DNA from: Salibacterium salarium
GTDB lineage: Bacteria > Bacillota > Bacilli > Bacillales > Marinococcaceae
Assembly: GCF_030813635.1 (NCBI RefSeq)
Contig: NZ_JAUSUM010000004.1
Location: 328,851 to 392,850, forward strand
DNA length: 64,000 bases
Reading direction: 5' to 3'
A program made the position numbers and the translations under genes. A model generated the notes under the pieces. The model did no database searches, was not told the origin of the DNA, and saw only the letters and a list, made by a program, of their open reading frames with translations. Shown piece by piece: positions 1 through 8,140 of the stretch (its first letter is position 1; every line of letters begins with the position of its first letter).

Positions 1-2
1 AT

Positions 3-422
3 AGTTATGGTAATAAACGGACGAAACGAACAGAGATTATGTATGGAGGACCTGGGTATGTGTATACGTTTGAAATGCACACGCATTGTTTAGTAAATGT
101 TGTAAGTGAACCAGAAGGACAGCCAGAAGCAGTTCTTATAAGAGCATTAGAACCCATTACAGGATTGGAACTAATGTATGAGAGAAGGAAGGTACAAAAA
201 GAGAAAGAGTTAACGAATGGACCGGGAAAACTGACAAAAGCACTTGGGATTATAAAGAAGGACTATGGCCACCATTTCTCTGAAAGGCCACTTTATATTA
301 CGGAAGGTGAAAAACCTGAATCGATTTCATCGGGACCGCGGATAGGTATTGAGAACACAGGAGAGGCACGATTTTATCCGTATCGATTTTGGGAGACAGG
401 AAATCGCTTTGTTTCAAGGTGA
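3..422 (+). CDS. 3-methyladenine DNA glycosylase (Mpg/AAG family), 5' truncated by window
   Basis: The reading frame is open from base 3 and enters the window already inside the protein, so the true start lies upstream. The first residues (SYGNKRTKRTEIMYG) match the alkyladenine glycosylase pattern around the conserved N-R-T and G-P-G-x-x-Y-V-Y segment, followed by an M-H-x-C-x-N-V-V block. Family enzymes (about 190-200 aa) excise 3-methyladenine and other alkylated purines in base-excision repair. About 139 codons of C-terminal sequence are present. The gene ends at TGA 420-422, about 20 bases before the promoter of the next gene. Family assignment is firm; substrate range is inferred. Confidence 0.88.
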   Translation, partial: SYGNKRTKRTEIMYGGPGYVYTFEMHTHCLVNVVSEPEGQPEAVLIRALEPITGLELMYERRKVQKEKELTNGPGKLTKALGIIKKDYGHHFSERPLYITEGEKPESISSGPRIGIENTGEARFYPYRFWETGNRFVSR

Positions 423-440
423 AGAAGTGATAAAAAGTTT

Positions 441-473
441 TTGACAAATCAAAGCAGATACCTGTATTATAAT
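441..473 (+). promoter_or_regulatory. Sigma-A type promoter of the YeeE/YedE gene
   Basis: TTGACA at 441-446 and TATTAT at 465-470 are separated by 18 bases; an overlapping TATAAT sits at 468-473. The ribosome site AAGGAG at 510-515 follows, giving a leader of roughly 50 bases. Confidence 0.7.
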
Positions 474-524
474 TCAGTATTATTATAATTCCTACTAACA
501 TTATAGGATAAGGAGTGATTGAAG

Positions 525-1775
525 ATGGCAACAAGTGTTGAAGCACAAGCTCAACCGCAACAATCTGCAGAAAAAAGCAATTCAACGTTAAATCAGGCTC
601 AGACACCTCTTGTCGTTGGCGGTTTAATCGTGTCTGCTATTCTTGCAATATTTTTAGCATTTACCCAAGATGTTTCACAGCCATTATTATTAATTATAGG
701 TCTACTACTTGGGTATACGTTATTTCATGCTCGTTTTGGTTTCACATCAGCATTCCGGCGTTTCGCATCTGTTGGTAACGGACAGGCGCTGCGGGCACAC
801 ATGGTAATGTTAGCCGTAGCTGTGACATTATTTGCTCCTATTTTAGCAATAGGTGTCACATTTTTCGGTGGAGAAGCTACAGGCAATATTTCTCCTATTG
901 GAGTCAGTCTTATCGTTGGGTCCTTTCTATTTGGAATAGGCATGCAGCTTGGGGGCGGATGTGCCTCCGGAACGTTATACGCAGTCGGCGGCGGTCGTTC
1001 TGTTATGTTTATTACACTGCTGTTTTTCATTGTCGGCTCTACTGTTGGGGCAGCTCACTTTGATTTCTGGGTGAATGATATGCCTTCATTTGGGTCCGTA
1101 TCTCTTGCTACGTCAACGGGACTAGGTTATTTCGGAGCTTGGGTTGTATCGATTCTATTTTTTGGATTAATGATATGGTTCACTTTGAGAATCGAAAAAA
1201 AGAAAAATCCTCCGAAAATGGCAGATTTGCCTAAGATAACTGGTTGGAAAAGAATCCTTCGCGGATCTTGGCCATTAATTACAGCAGCTGTTGTGTTGGC
1301 CGTTCTTAATGCTATTACATTGCTAACGAGAGGAAGTGGCTGGGGAGTTACGTCCGCTTTGGCATTATGGGGATCCAAGGTTGCAGATGGCATGGGCATT
1401 GATGTTGCTAGCTGGGGCTATTGGCAGGGTAACACGGAAGCGTTGCAAACAACGATTTTTGCTGACACGACAACCGTTTTGAACTTTGGTGTCATTTTAG
1501 GTGCTTTTCTCGCATCCGCTGCTGGCGGCTTGTTCCGTTTCACCAACCTAAACGTGAAAAACGTGACAGCAGCTGTCATTGGGGGGCTGCTAATGGGATA
1601 TGGCGCCCGCCTAGCCTTTGGATGTAATATTGGGGCGTACTTCACAGGTATAGCTTCCTTTAGTCTACACGGATATATTTGGGGAATAGTAGCAATGGCC
1701 GGCACATTTTTGGCCTTGTTTATCAGGCCATTGTTCGGCCTTTCCGTTCCTAAATCTAAAGATTCTTTTTGTTAA
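525..1775 (+). CDS. YeeE/YedE family sulfur-compound transporter
   Basis: A 416-residue polytopic membrane protein with about ten hydrophobic segments. The family marks are the GGGCASGTLY motif (Cys near residue 146) and a second FGCNIGAY motif (Cys near 367), matching the paired cysteines through which TsuA-type members pass thiosulfate. A hydrophilic Gln/Ala-rich N-terminus of about 28 residues precedes the first helix. I place the start at ATG 525, nine bases after AAGGAG; a TTG at 519 is too close to that site. It is monocistronic, with its own promoter and a strong terminator. Substrate could be thiosulfate or another sulfur compound; some YedE relatives are tied to selenium metabolism, which is of interest because two other loci here involve selenium. 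Confidence 0.87.
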   Translation: MATSVEAQAQPQQSAEKSNSTLNQAQTPLVVGGLIVSAILAIFLAFTQDVSQPLLLIIGLLLGYTLFHARFGFTSAFRRFASVGNGQALRAHMVMLAVAVTLFAPILAIGVTFFGGEATGNISPIGVSLIVGSFLFGIGMQLGGGCASGTLYAVGGGRSVMFITLLFFIVGSTVGAAHFDFWVNDMPSFGSVSLATSTGLGYFGAWVVSILFFGLMIWFTLRIEKKKNPPKMADLPKITGWKRILRGSWPLITAAVVLAVLNAITLLTRGSGWGVTSALALWGSKVADGMGIDVASWGYWQGNTEALQTTIFADTTTVLNFGVILGAFLASAAGGLFRFTNLNVKNVTAAVIGGLLMGYGARLAFGCNIGAYFTGIASFSLHGYIWGIVAMAGTFLALFIRPLFGLSVPKSKDSFC

Positions 1776-1782
1776 TAAAACC

Positions 1783-1827
1783 AAAAGCCTCTCCTCATCG
1801 GACAAAATCCTTTGAGGAGGGGCTTTT
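1783..1827 (+). terminator. Intrinsic terminator after the YeeE/YedE gene
   Basis: Arms 1783-1797 and 1813-1827 (AAAAGCCTCTCCTCA and its complement with one wobble pair) form a 15-bp stem ending in TTTT. Confidence 0.85.
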
Positions 1828-1862
1828 ACTATTTGAGATAACGAAATACGGGAAGATTTTTG

Positions 1863-1892
1863 TTGACAATGATAATCGTTATCAATTAAGAT
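1863..1892 (+). promoter_or_regulatory. Flavodoxin promoter with overlapping Fur box
   Basis: TTGACA (1863-1868) and TAAGAT (1887-1892) have an 18-base spacer. TGATAATCGTTATCA at 1870-1884 lies inside the spacer and differs from the 7-1-7 Fur consensus (TGATAATnATTATCA) at one position. Binding there would block RNA polymerase when iron is plentiful. Confidence 0.8.
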
Positions 1893-1927
1893 GATTGTAA
1901 CGTTACATCGTGCGAGGAGGCAATCGT

Positions 1928-2395
1928 ATGGTTGAAGTGCTTTTAGCTTTTGTTAGTATGTCAGGGAATACAGAAGAAATAGCTGATTTGATTGAAGATC
2001 AATTTGATGATACTTCTGTGACAGTGACAAGAAAAGATATAGATATGGATGGATTAGAGGCGGAATCCTTGGAGGATTATGATGGAATATTAATAGGAAC
2101 GTATACATGGGGGGATGGAGATCTCCCGTATGAACTTGAGGACTTTCATGATGACTTAGATGATGTAGATTTGACAGGTAAAGATGCGGCAGTATTTGGT
2201 TCTTGTGATTCGTGTTATGCGGAATACGGCAAAGCGATAGATACAATGTCGGAGAAATTAAAGGCGCAGGGTGCAGAGATTGTTTTGGATAATTTGAAAA
2301 TTGAACTTGATCCCCAAGATGAAGATGTTACGCGCTGTGAAACTTTCGCGCAAGACTTTATAAAGAAAATAGAAACGAAAGCAGCTTACTCATAA
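1928..2395 (+). CDS. Flavodoxin, iron-starvation type
   Basis: A 155-residue short-chain flavodoxin. The FMN phosphate loop SMSGNTEEIAD is near residue 10, the W-containing loop GTYTWGDGDLP near 58 and the YAEYG loop near 96. It carries one-electron traffic in the cytosol and can replace ferredoxin when iron is short. The start is ATG 1928, set by AGGAGG at 1914-1919; a longer frame from GTG 1910 would place the ribosome site inside the gene. The Fur box in its promoter parallels Fur control of ykuNOP in Bacillus subtilis (established for that species). The protein is very acidic, like other cytosolic proteins in this window. Confidence 0.92.
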   Translation: MVEVLLAFVSMSGNTEEIADLIEDQFDDTSVTVTRKDIDMDGLEAESLEDYDGILIGTYTWGDGDLPYELEDFHDDLDDVDLTGKDAAVFGSCDSCYAEYGKAIDTMSEKLKAQGAEIVLDNLKIELDPQDEDVTRCETFAQDFIKKIETKAAYS

Positions 2396-2408
2396 AGAAA
2401 GCTGCTTT
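2378..2408. terminator. Terminator between flavodoxin and sirtuin genes
   Basis: AAAGCAGCTT (2378-2387) pairs with AAGCTGCTTT (2399-2408). The hairpin overlaps the flavodoxin stop codon and lies between convergent genes, so it probably works in both directions. Confidence 0.8.
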
Positions 2409-2436
2409 CATTTATTAGAAATAGACGGTTTAATGT

Positions 2437-3153
2437 TTAAATTATCTTATTCGTTTTTGTTAAAATAGAGCCAATATCTTCGTTTGGCAACAGTAGATCA
2501 GCTTTTTGGTCTATATCTGTAGGCGTACGGTTTATAATTACAAGTTTCGCTCCCTGATCCTTTGCATCTGCTGGAAAAAAAGAGGCAGGTGCAACAGATA
2601 AGCTTGATCCAAGCACAATAAAAAGATCGGCATTAGCTGTTTCCGTCTGAGCAAAGGCTATCGCCTGTTCTGGAAGCATTTCACCGAATAAAACAATATT
2701 AGGCCGCAACACTCCGCTACAATCGCTGCAGCTGGATTTGTTTTCAAGATAAGCAGCACTGTTTGTTGTTTTACCGCAGGAATGACAACGTAATGATGTG
2801 ATAGATCCGTGAAGTTCTGTTATATTCTCACTGCCTGCTGCTTGGTGAAGCCCGTCCACATTTTGAGTAATAATACTTTTTACTAATCCATGTTTTTCCC
2901 ATTCAGCTAAAATGTAATGTCCGTTATTTGGTTCAACTTGAGCTAATGATTGTATACGTGAACGATAAAACGAAAAAAATTCTTCCCAGTTCTGCTGCAT
3001 CATGTCTACGCTCGCTAATTTAGCAGGATCCCGGTTATTCCATAGTCCCTTATCAGAACGAAAATCAGGAAGTCCACTTTCTGTAGACATCCCGGCACCC
3101 GTCATGACAACTGCATGTTCTGCTTTATTTAGCCATTCTGCTAACTTTTCCAT
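2437..3153 (-). CDS. Sir2-family NAD-dependent protein deacylase
   Basis: A 238-residue bacterial sirtuin. Motifs in order: TGAGMSTESGLPDFRS (about residues 18-33, NAD binding), TQNVDGLH (96-103), catalytic His115 in ELHGS, zinc cysteines 123, 126, 142 and 145, and GSSLSV (182-187). It removes acyl groups from lysines using NAD, releasing nicotinamide. The start at 3153 follows a GGAGG site by nine bases; the frame stays open 21 codons further upstream but without a ribosome site. It is transcribed alone, converging on the flavodoxin gene. Substrates are not predictable from the locus; B. subtilis SrtN acts on acetyl-CoA synthetase. Confidence 0.92.
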   Translation of the reverse strand: MEKLAEWLNKAEHAVVMTGAGMSTESGLPDFRSDKGLWNNRDPAKLASVDMMQQNWEEFFSFYRSRIQSLAQVEPNNGHYILAEWEKHGLVKSIITQNVDGLHQAAGSENITELHGSITSLRCHSCGKTTNSAAYLENKSSCSDCSGVLRPNIVLFGEMLPEQAIAFAQTETANADLFIVLGSSLSVAPASFFPADAKDQGAKLVIINRTPTDIDQKADLLLPNEDIGSILTKTNKII

Positions 3154-3242
3154 CGTTGGATTCCTCCGTATCAATAAATCAGCATTTGTTTTAAAAGGTT
3201 TGCTTTTATTCATCATAACAAATGGTTACAGTCATATAAAAA

Positions 3243-3268
3243 AACAACGCTGACAAACCAGCGTTGTT
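3243..3268 (-). terminator. Hairpin with T-tract upstream of the sirtuin gene
   Basis: AACAACGCTG (3243-3252) and CAGCGTTGTT (3259-3268) form a 10-bp stem. Read on the minus strand it is followed by a run of T residues, yet no minus-strand gene lies upstream. It may be a leader attenuator for the sirtuin gene or a relic. Confidence 0.5.
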
Positions 3269-3497
3269 GATGCAAACTTCTATATTTCAAGGAAATAAAA
3301 GAAAGGGAGTTAGTGCGACTGTTTGTTTTGTTACAGCCGTTGAATCATAGAAGACAACTTCAATCTTACATTCTGAACATAAATAATGTAAAGTGATGAA
3401 AACGACAATTAGTTATAATAGTACCATCAGTAGGGGAGCATGAATAAGAGACTGTATATTTAAGGTTTGGCAAAGACATAGAAGAGGAGATGTGAAC

Positions 3498-4262
3498 GTG
3501 TATATTGATGAACAAGTCGTATTGGTAACAGGAAGCAGCAGGGGGCTAGGAGCAGAAATTGCAACATCGTTTGGTAAAGAGGGAGCAAACGTTGTCGTCA
3601 ATTATGTAAAAAATGAAGATAAAGCACAACAAGTAGTAGAACGTATTGGGAATGAACGTGCGATAGCGATTCAGGCGGATGTTCGAGATGAATATCAAGT
3701 GGACAAATTATTTGAGAAAGCGAAAGAACATTTCCAAAAACCGGTTACGACAATAGTAAATAATGCACTTATTCAGTTTGCTTTTGATGCCGTAAACCGA
3801 AAAACAACAGATACGGTGACGTGGGAAGACTATAATGCGCAACTGGAAGGCAGTGTGAAAGCGGCCTTATACACTATACAGGCAGGTAAGAAAGATATGG
3901 TTGATTTGAATTTTGGCCGTATTATTAATATTGGAACCAATCTGTTTCAAAATCCAGTTGTTCCTTATCATGACTATAATACAAGTAAAGCAGCATTGCT
4001 TGGTTTTACAAGAAATATGGCAAGAGAGCTGGGAGTTGAAAATATAACGGTCAATATGGTTTCAAGTGGTTTGCTGGACAAAACGGATGCTAGTGCTGCA
4101 ACACCGGATGATGTATTTGACGTGATAAAAGAAAATACACCATTAAAAAAAGCAGTGACACCAGAGGAAGTGGCAGACTCAGTATTATTTTTTGCTTCCC
4201 CGTGGAGTCGTGCTGTCACCGGTCAAAACTTAGTGGTAGATGGCGGACTAGTTATGGATTGA
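3498..4262 (+). CDS. Short-chain dehydrogenase/reductase (FabG-like)
   Basis: A 254-residue classical SDR with the nucleotide-binding motif TGSSRGLG (residues 11-18), an NNA segment (about 88-90) and the catalytic YNTSK (Tyr160, Lys164). The position 13 residues before the Tyr, normally the catalytic Ser, is Thr147 (NIGTN). Such enzymes reduce or oxidise carbonyl/hydroxyl groups with NAD(P)(H); annotation pipelines usually label them 3-oxoacyl-ACP reductase, but this copy is outside any fatty-acid cluster, so the substrate is unknown. GTG 3498 lies eight bases after GAGGAG; GTG 3492 is too close. TATAAT at 3414-3419 may be its -10 element. Confidence 0.85.
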   Translation: MYIDEQVVLVTGSSRGLGAEIATSFGKEGANVVVNYVKNEDKAQQVVERIGNERAIAIQADVRDEYQVDKLFEKAKEHFQKPVTTIVNNALIQFAFDAVNRKTTDTVTWEDYNAQLEGSVKAALYTIQAGKKDMVDLNFGRIINIGTNLFQNPVVPYHDYNTSKAALLGFTRNMARELGVENITVNMVSSGLLDKTDASAATPDDVFDVIKENTPLKKAVTPEEVADSVLFFASPWSRAVTGQNLVVDGGLVMD

Positions 4263-4319
4263 AACGATCCCAAAGTGACTGCTGTATACGATAGTGGTGT
4301 GAGAGGTAGGGAGATTATG

Positions 4320-4355
4320 CCCCCTCTTCCTTGATTACTAGGGGTCAAGAGGGGG
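4320..4355 (+). terminator. Weak terminator-like hairpin after the SDR gene
   Basis: CCCCCTCTT (4320-4328) pairs with AAGAGGGGG (4347-4355). The stem is GC-rich but no T-tract follows, so it may only protect the 3' end. Confidence 0.4.
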
Positions 4356-4455
4356 ACATTGTTCCTAGCTATTTATTGACAGGAAGGTGTGATTCCTATA
4401 AAACAAGACATTTAGCTAGCGTATGGGAATGTCCGTAAATAGGTCAAAAACGATG

Positions 4456-4501
4456 AAATTAGGTACCCTCTGTCCGCAACGGAATATAAAGGAACCTATT
4501 T
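4456..4501 (-). terminator. Possible terminator of the quinone-oxidoreductase-like gene
   Basis: Imperfect arms 4456-4467 and 4491-4501 overlap the stop codon of the minus-strand gene. The T-tract on that strand is poor. The remaining intergenic sequence from 4356 to 4455 shows nothing recognisable. Confidence 0.35.
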
Positions 4502-5431
4502 CATATTTATAACAATTTTACCGCGTACATGATGTGTCTCACTTAAGGCATGGGCTTCTTTGATACTACTTTCCTTAAATGGAAAAGTCTTGTTGATGAC
4601 TGTTTTTAGATTACCTTCTTTAAACATATTGGCCAATGTTTGTAACTCCTCTCCTTTTGGTTCAAGCCAAACAAAGCTAGCTGTTACACCGTAACTTTTT
4701 GCTTCTTCTTCTGAAGGAGGTTGCGCAATGGAAACAAGTGTTCCGTTTTGTTTTAAGACTTCGTAACTTTTAGATTGTACATCGCCGCCAATGGAGTCTA
4801 ATACAATATCATAATCTGAGAGGATGTCACTAAAGTTTTCTTGTTTATAATGTACAACGGTGTCTGCTCCCAAGGACGTTAAAAACTCATCGTTTTTCTC
4901 ACTTGCTGTGGTGGCGACATAGGCGCCAAAATGTTTTGCAATTTGAATGGCGAATATTCCAACACCGCCCGCTCCGCCATGTATTAACACTTTATCTCCT
5001 TTTTTAATATTTGCGTGATTGACAAGACATTGCCAAGCGGTTAGGCCAGCTAGAGGAATGGAGGCTGCTTCTTCAAAGCTCATGGATTCAGGTATGTTGG
5101 CAAGTAAATCTTCGTCCACAGCAACATACTCTGCATACGTACCCTCTCTAGTTGTCGCAGGCCGAGTGAAGACGGAGTCCCCAACATTATAATTAGTGAC
5201 GTTCTCCCCTTTTTCTACAATAACTCCGGCAGCATCCCAGCCAAGTGTAATAGGAAAATCAAAGGAAAGCATTTCTTGAAGGTATCCGGCCCGTACCTTC
5301 CAATCGATAGGGTTAATGGATGTTGCATATATTTGAACTAAAACTTGATCGCTGCTTATCGAAGGGCGGTCGATTTCTTTTTCTTTGAGTTCTTCTTGTC
5401 CTCCGTATTGATCAATTACTACAGCTTTCAT
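4496..5431 (-). CDS. NADP-dependent oxidoreductase, quinone-oxidoreductase-like MDR family
   Basis: A 311-residue medium-chain dehydrogenase/reductase. The GroES-like half carries TSINPIDWKVRAGY and GWDAAGVI; the Rossmann half carries IHGGAGGVGIFAIQIAK (about residues 151-167). The structural zinc lobe and zinc ligands of alcohol dehydrogenases are absent, which fits the zeta-crystallin/quinone-reductase branch. Such enzymes reduce quinones or enones with NADPH in the cytosol. AAAGGAGG precedes the ATG at a good distance. The gene stands alone. The exact substrate is unknown. Confidence 0.88.
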   Translation of the reverse strand: MKAVVIDQYGGQEELKEKEIDRPSISSDQVLVQIYATSINPIDWKVRAGYLQEMLSFDFPITLGWDAAGVIVEKGENVTNYNVGDSVFTRPATTREGTYAEYVAVDEDLLANIPESMSFEEAASIPLAGLTAWQCLVNHANIKKGDKVLIHGGAGGVGIFAIQIAKHFGAYVATTASEKNDEFLTSLGADTVVHYKQENFSDILSDYDIVLDSIGGDVQSKSYEVLKQNGTLVSIAQPPSEEEAKSYGVTASFVWLEPKGEELQTLANMFKEGNLKTVINKTFPFKESSIKEAHALSETHHVRGKIVINMK

Positions 5432-5652
5432 GAATACTTCCTCCTTTAATGTTTAGTTTTGTTTAGACAAGTCCATATTATCCACTGTATTTTCCTTAAT
5501 CAAGCATAATGCTTGGGAATAAAGAAAGTTAAAGAACTTGATATACGGCCACAGCTGAATATATGATGTACTGAAGAGAGTGAATGAAAAATACAACTAG
5601 GTAGGATACAAACATCACTTGTATGGTACAAAATATAAAGGAGGGGGAAGAA

Positions 5653-7023
5653 ATGAATGATTCTTTTTTAGATAAAAATCAGAAGCGTTTTGTTGAAGAA
5701 TTAGAAGAATTTTTAAGTATTCCAAGTGTTTCCACGTTACCGGAAAAGAAAGGAGATGTGGAACAGGCGGCAGAATGGGTATCCTCGCGATTACAAATGG
5801 CAGGATTGGAAAATGTGAAGGCAATGGAGACAAAGGGACACCCAATTGTTTATGGAGATTGGCTTCATGCTTTAGATCAACCGACTGTACTGTTTTATGG
5901 TCATTATGACGTACAACCGGCTGAACCGCTAGAGTTATGGGAGTATTCTCCATTTGAACCTCACATTGAAAACGGACGTATTTATGGGCGCGGTGCCACT
6001 GATATGAAAGCCAACGTTCTACTTCCAATCATAGCATGCGAAGCCTGGCTGACAGAAAAGGGGGAAATACCGGTAAATGTAAAATTTTTATTTGAGGGAG
6101 AAGAAGAAATCGGTAGTCCGTCTCTTGCGGATTTTATGGAACAACATAAATCATTACTAACGGCTGACTTAGCTGTAAGTGCTGACTCTGGACAAATGCA
6201 GGAAGAACAACCTGCCACTATGGTAAGCTTACGCGGGTTAGCAGGCGTGCAAATAGACGTTCAAAGCGCAGACGGTGATCTTCACTCCGGTTTATATGGA
6301 GGAGCGGTACCTAATGCAGCTCAAGCTCTTGCGACTATTTTGGATTCGATGAAAACTAAAGACGGTAAGATAGCGATAGACGGCTTTTATGAGCAGGTAG
6401 AAGAAAGAAGTGAAGAAGAGCGAGCAGATATAAATCAAAGTCAATCGGGGATAGAAGATTTTAAGAAATCAGCAGGTGTTTATAACACAGTCGGAGAGCC
6501 GGATTATACGGTTGGAGAACAAACACTGACACGTCCTACTGTTGATATAAATGGAATGTGGAGCGGATATCAAGGCATGGGGGTGAAAACGGTAATACCG
6601 GCTGAAGCACATGCAAAAGTGACCTGTCGACTAGTGCCAAATCAAACGCCGGAAGAAATAATAGAGAAGCTTCGAAGCCATGTTGAAGCACACGCACCAA
6701 AAGAAGTTCAGACTAAAATCATTCCATTGGCCGGTAAAGCTCATCCTTATATGCTCCCTTATGATCATCCCGGTTTAAAAGCGATAGAGCAGGCTGTTTG
6801 GACTGTAGAAAAGAAAACCCCTGCTAAATTAAGAATTGGAGGTTCTATTCCTATTACAGGTTTGTTAGAACAACATATTGGAGTGCATACGTTGCAGTTA
6901 GGCTTTTCCGTGTTTGATGAAGGAATGCATGCTCCGAATGAATTTTATAGACTAAGTCAATTTGAGAAAGGACAAAAGGTGTTTGTGCAGTTATTACATG
7001 AATTAAGTGATTGCTCTATCTAA
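5653..7023 (+). CDS. M20 family metallopeptidase (dipeptidase)
   Basis: A 456-residue M20 hydrolase. The first metal cluster is GHYDVQP (His84, Asp86), with YGRGATDMK supplying Asp117, EGEEEIGSPS the catalytic and metal glutamates near 150-153, and the last His in GMHAPNEFY close to the C-terminus. The lid domain sits between roughly 220 and 340. Close relatives are cytosolic dipeptidases that hydrolyse a wide range of dipeptides. The start ATG 5653 follows AAAGGAGGGGG; a frame extension to 5623 places that site inside the gene. The operon is a single gene closed by a terminator. Confidence 0.9.
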   Translation: MNDSFLDKNQKRFVEELEEFLSIPSVSTLPEKKGDVEQAAEWVSSRLQMAGLENVKAMETKGHPIVYGDWLHALDQPTVLFYGHYDVQPAEPLELWEYSPFEPHIENGRIYGRGATDMKANVLLPIIACEAWLTEKGEIPVNVKFLFEGEEEIGSPSLADFMEQHKSLLTADLAVSADSGQMQEEQPATMVSLRGLAGVQIDVQSADGDLHSGLYGGAVPNAAQALATILDSMKTKDGKIAIDGFYEQVEERSEEERADINQSQSGIEDFKKSAGVYNTVGEPDYTVGEQTLTRPTVDINGMWSGYQGMGVKTVIPAEAHAKVTCRLVPNQTPEEIIEKLRSHVEAHAPKEVQTKIIPLAGKAHPYMLPYDHPGLKAIEQAVWTVEKKTPAKLRIGGSIPITGLLEQHIGVHTLQLGFSVFDEGMHAPNEFYRLSQFEKGQKVFVQLLHELSDCSI

Positions 7024-7029
7024 TATCAA

Positions 7030-7074
7030 AAACAACCTGTTGGAAACAATAATCAGTTTTTCAACAGGTTGTTT
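7030..7074 (+). terminator. Terminator after the M20 peptidase gene
   Basis: AAACAACCTGTTG (7030-7042) pairs with CAACAGGTTGTTT (7062-7074). Confidence 0.85.
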
Positions 7075-7200
7075 ATATGGATCATTTTTCCAAAATCAAT
7101 AGCTACTATGTCCGCCTTTTTTGACGTTGTATTCAGAAGCATCAATGATAAAATAAAAAAAGAGAAAAATAGATTTTATCATAGAAAGTAGTGCGCCTTC

Positions 7201-7860
7201 ATGAGTTCTACCGTTCAAGATCGTTCTAAAATGGATATAACATACGAAACGTTTATGGTGCTTTTAGCCGCACTATCGATTGGAACCTTATGGTATGACA
7301 CCGGTATGGACAATTACCTCATTTGGGGGACATGGGGGGTATTCTTTGTTGATTTTGTAATCCGTTTTTACAAAAGCGAAGATAAATGGGGGTTCATTAA
7401 AGCTAATCCATTCTTAGTGATTGCGATTATTCCGTTGGATGCGATTTTTCAGTTTGCGCGTTTTGCGCGAATTTTACATTTACTACGGTTAAAAACAATA
7501 ACAAAGTATTATACGATGCCGTTTATTCGATTTTTGAAGCAGCAGAATCTTATTGTTGTTGTAACCATGACGTTTGGATTATTGTTTATCACCATTATCC
7601 CTCTAAACCATTTAGAACCGGAATTAAAAGGGTACTGGGACGCTTTTTCGAGCAGCCTGCTTTCCTTGATTTTTTTTGGAAGATCTAATTTTGAACCTGT
7701 GACGGGAGTCGGGCAATTTCTACTCGTTATACTTAGTATTTTAGGTGTCGTTCTTTATGGTTTAATCATTAGCACTTTATTTGATGTATTATACCAATCA
7801 CAGTGGATTCAAACATGGATAAAGAAAGGAAAAGAAAAGTGGAATCGTTCTTCTAAATAA
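7201..7860 (+). CDS. Ion-channel-like membrane protein with atypical pore loop
   Basis: A 219-residue protein with the layout of a small voltage-gated-channel relative: hydrophobic segments at about 15-35, 40-58 and 70-82, an arginine-spaced S4-like helix (RFARFARILHLLRLK, about 86-100), then two segments at about 118-136 and 178-196 flanking a pore loop. The loop reads SLLSLIFFGRSNFEPVT where potassium channels have T-V-G-Y-G-D, so the potassium selectivity filter is not conserved. A C-terminal basic tail follows. The start ATG 7201 lacks a good ribosome site; ATG 7231 is an alternative. The gene lies just upstream of cotJA but its control is unclear. Ion selectivity, or whether it conducts at all, is unknown. 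Confidence 0.65.
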   Translation: MSSTVQDRSKMDITYETFMVLLAALSIGTLWYDTGMDNYLIWGTWGVFFVDFVIRFYKSEDKWGFIKANPFLVIAIIPLDAIFQFARFARILHLLRLKTITKYYTMPFIRFLKQQNLIVVVTMTFGLLFITIIPLNHLEPELKGYWDAFSSSLLSLIFFGRSNFEPVTGVGQFLLVILSILGVVLYGLIISTLFDVLYQSQWIQTWIKKGKEKWNRSSK

Positions 7861-7871
7861 GCTGGCATCGG

Positions 7872-7879
7872 CATAGAAT
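7872..7879 (+). promoter_or_regulatory. Possible sigma-E -10 element of the cotJ operon
   Basis: CATAGAAT resembles the sigma-E -10 consensus CATACAAT and lies about 35 bases before the cotJA start. The -35 region is not convincing. B. subtilis cotJ is sigma-E dependent (established there). Confidence 0.4.
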
Positions 7880-7912
7880 GTAGTAATTCAGATGAAAAAG
7901 GCAGGTATCAGC

Positions 7913-8140
7913 ATGAGCGACTTTACGCAGCGAAAGTATTACCGCCCTTACATCAGTCCATTTAATCCTTGTCCCCCTATTAGAGTGAAATCATATGAAA
8001 CCCCGCCCCAACTTTACCTCGGTTTTCAACCTTACGGGTTACCACAGTATAAACCACAGCAAGCTTTGTATTGCGGAACACTGTGGCCGGCTTTATTTTC
8101 TCCGTACAATGGAAGATATTGGGGGAGGGAAGAAGCATGA
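7913..8140 (+). CDS. cotJA: Spore coat-associated protein CotJA
   Basis: A 75-residue Pro/Tyr-rich protein containing YRPYISPFNPCPPI and a C-terminal YCGTLWPALFSPY segment, typical of CotJA. It is a small coat component assembled in the mother cell with CotJC. ATG 7913 follows an AAGGCAGGT site; ATG 7892 is a less likely start and lies too close to the proposed promoter. The stop overlaps the cotJB start (ATGA), pointing to translational coupling. The order cotJA-cotJB-cotJC is as in B. subtilis and marks the organism as a spore former. Confidence 0.9.
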   Translation: MSDFTQRKYYRPYISPFNPCPPIRVKSYETPPQLYLGFQPYGLPQYKPQQALYCGTLWPALFSPYNGRYWGREEA

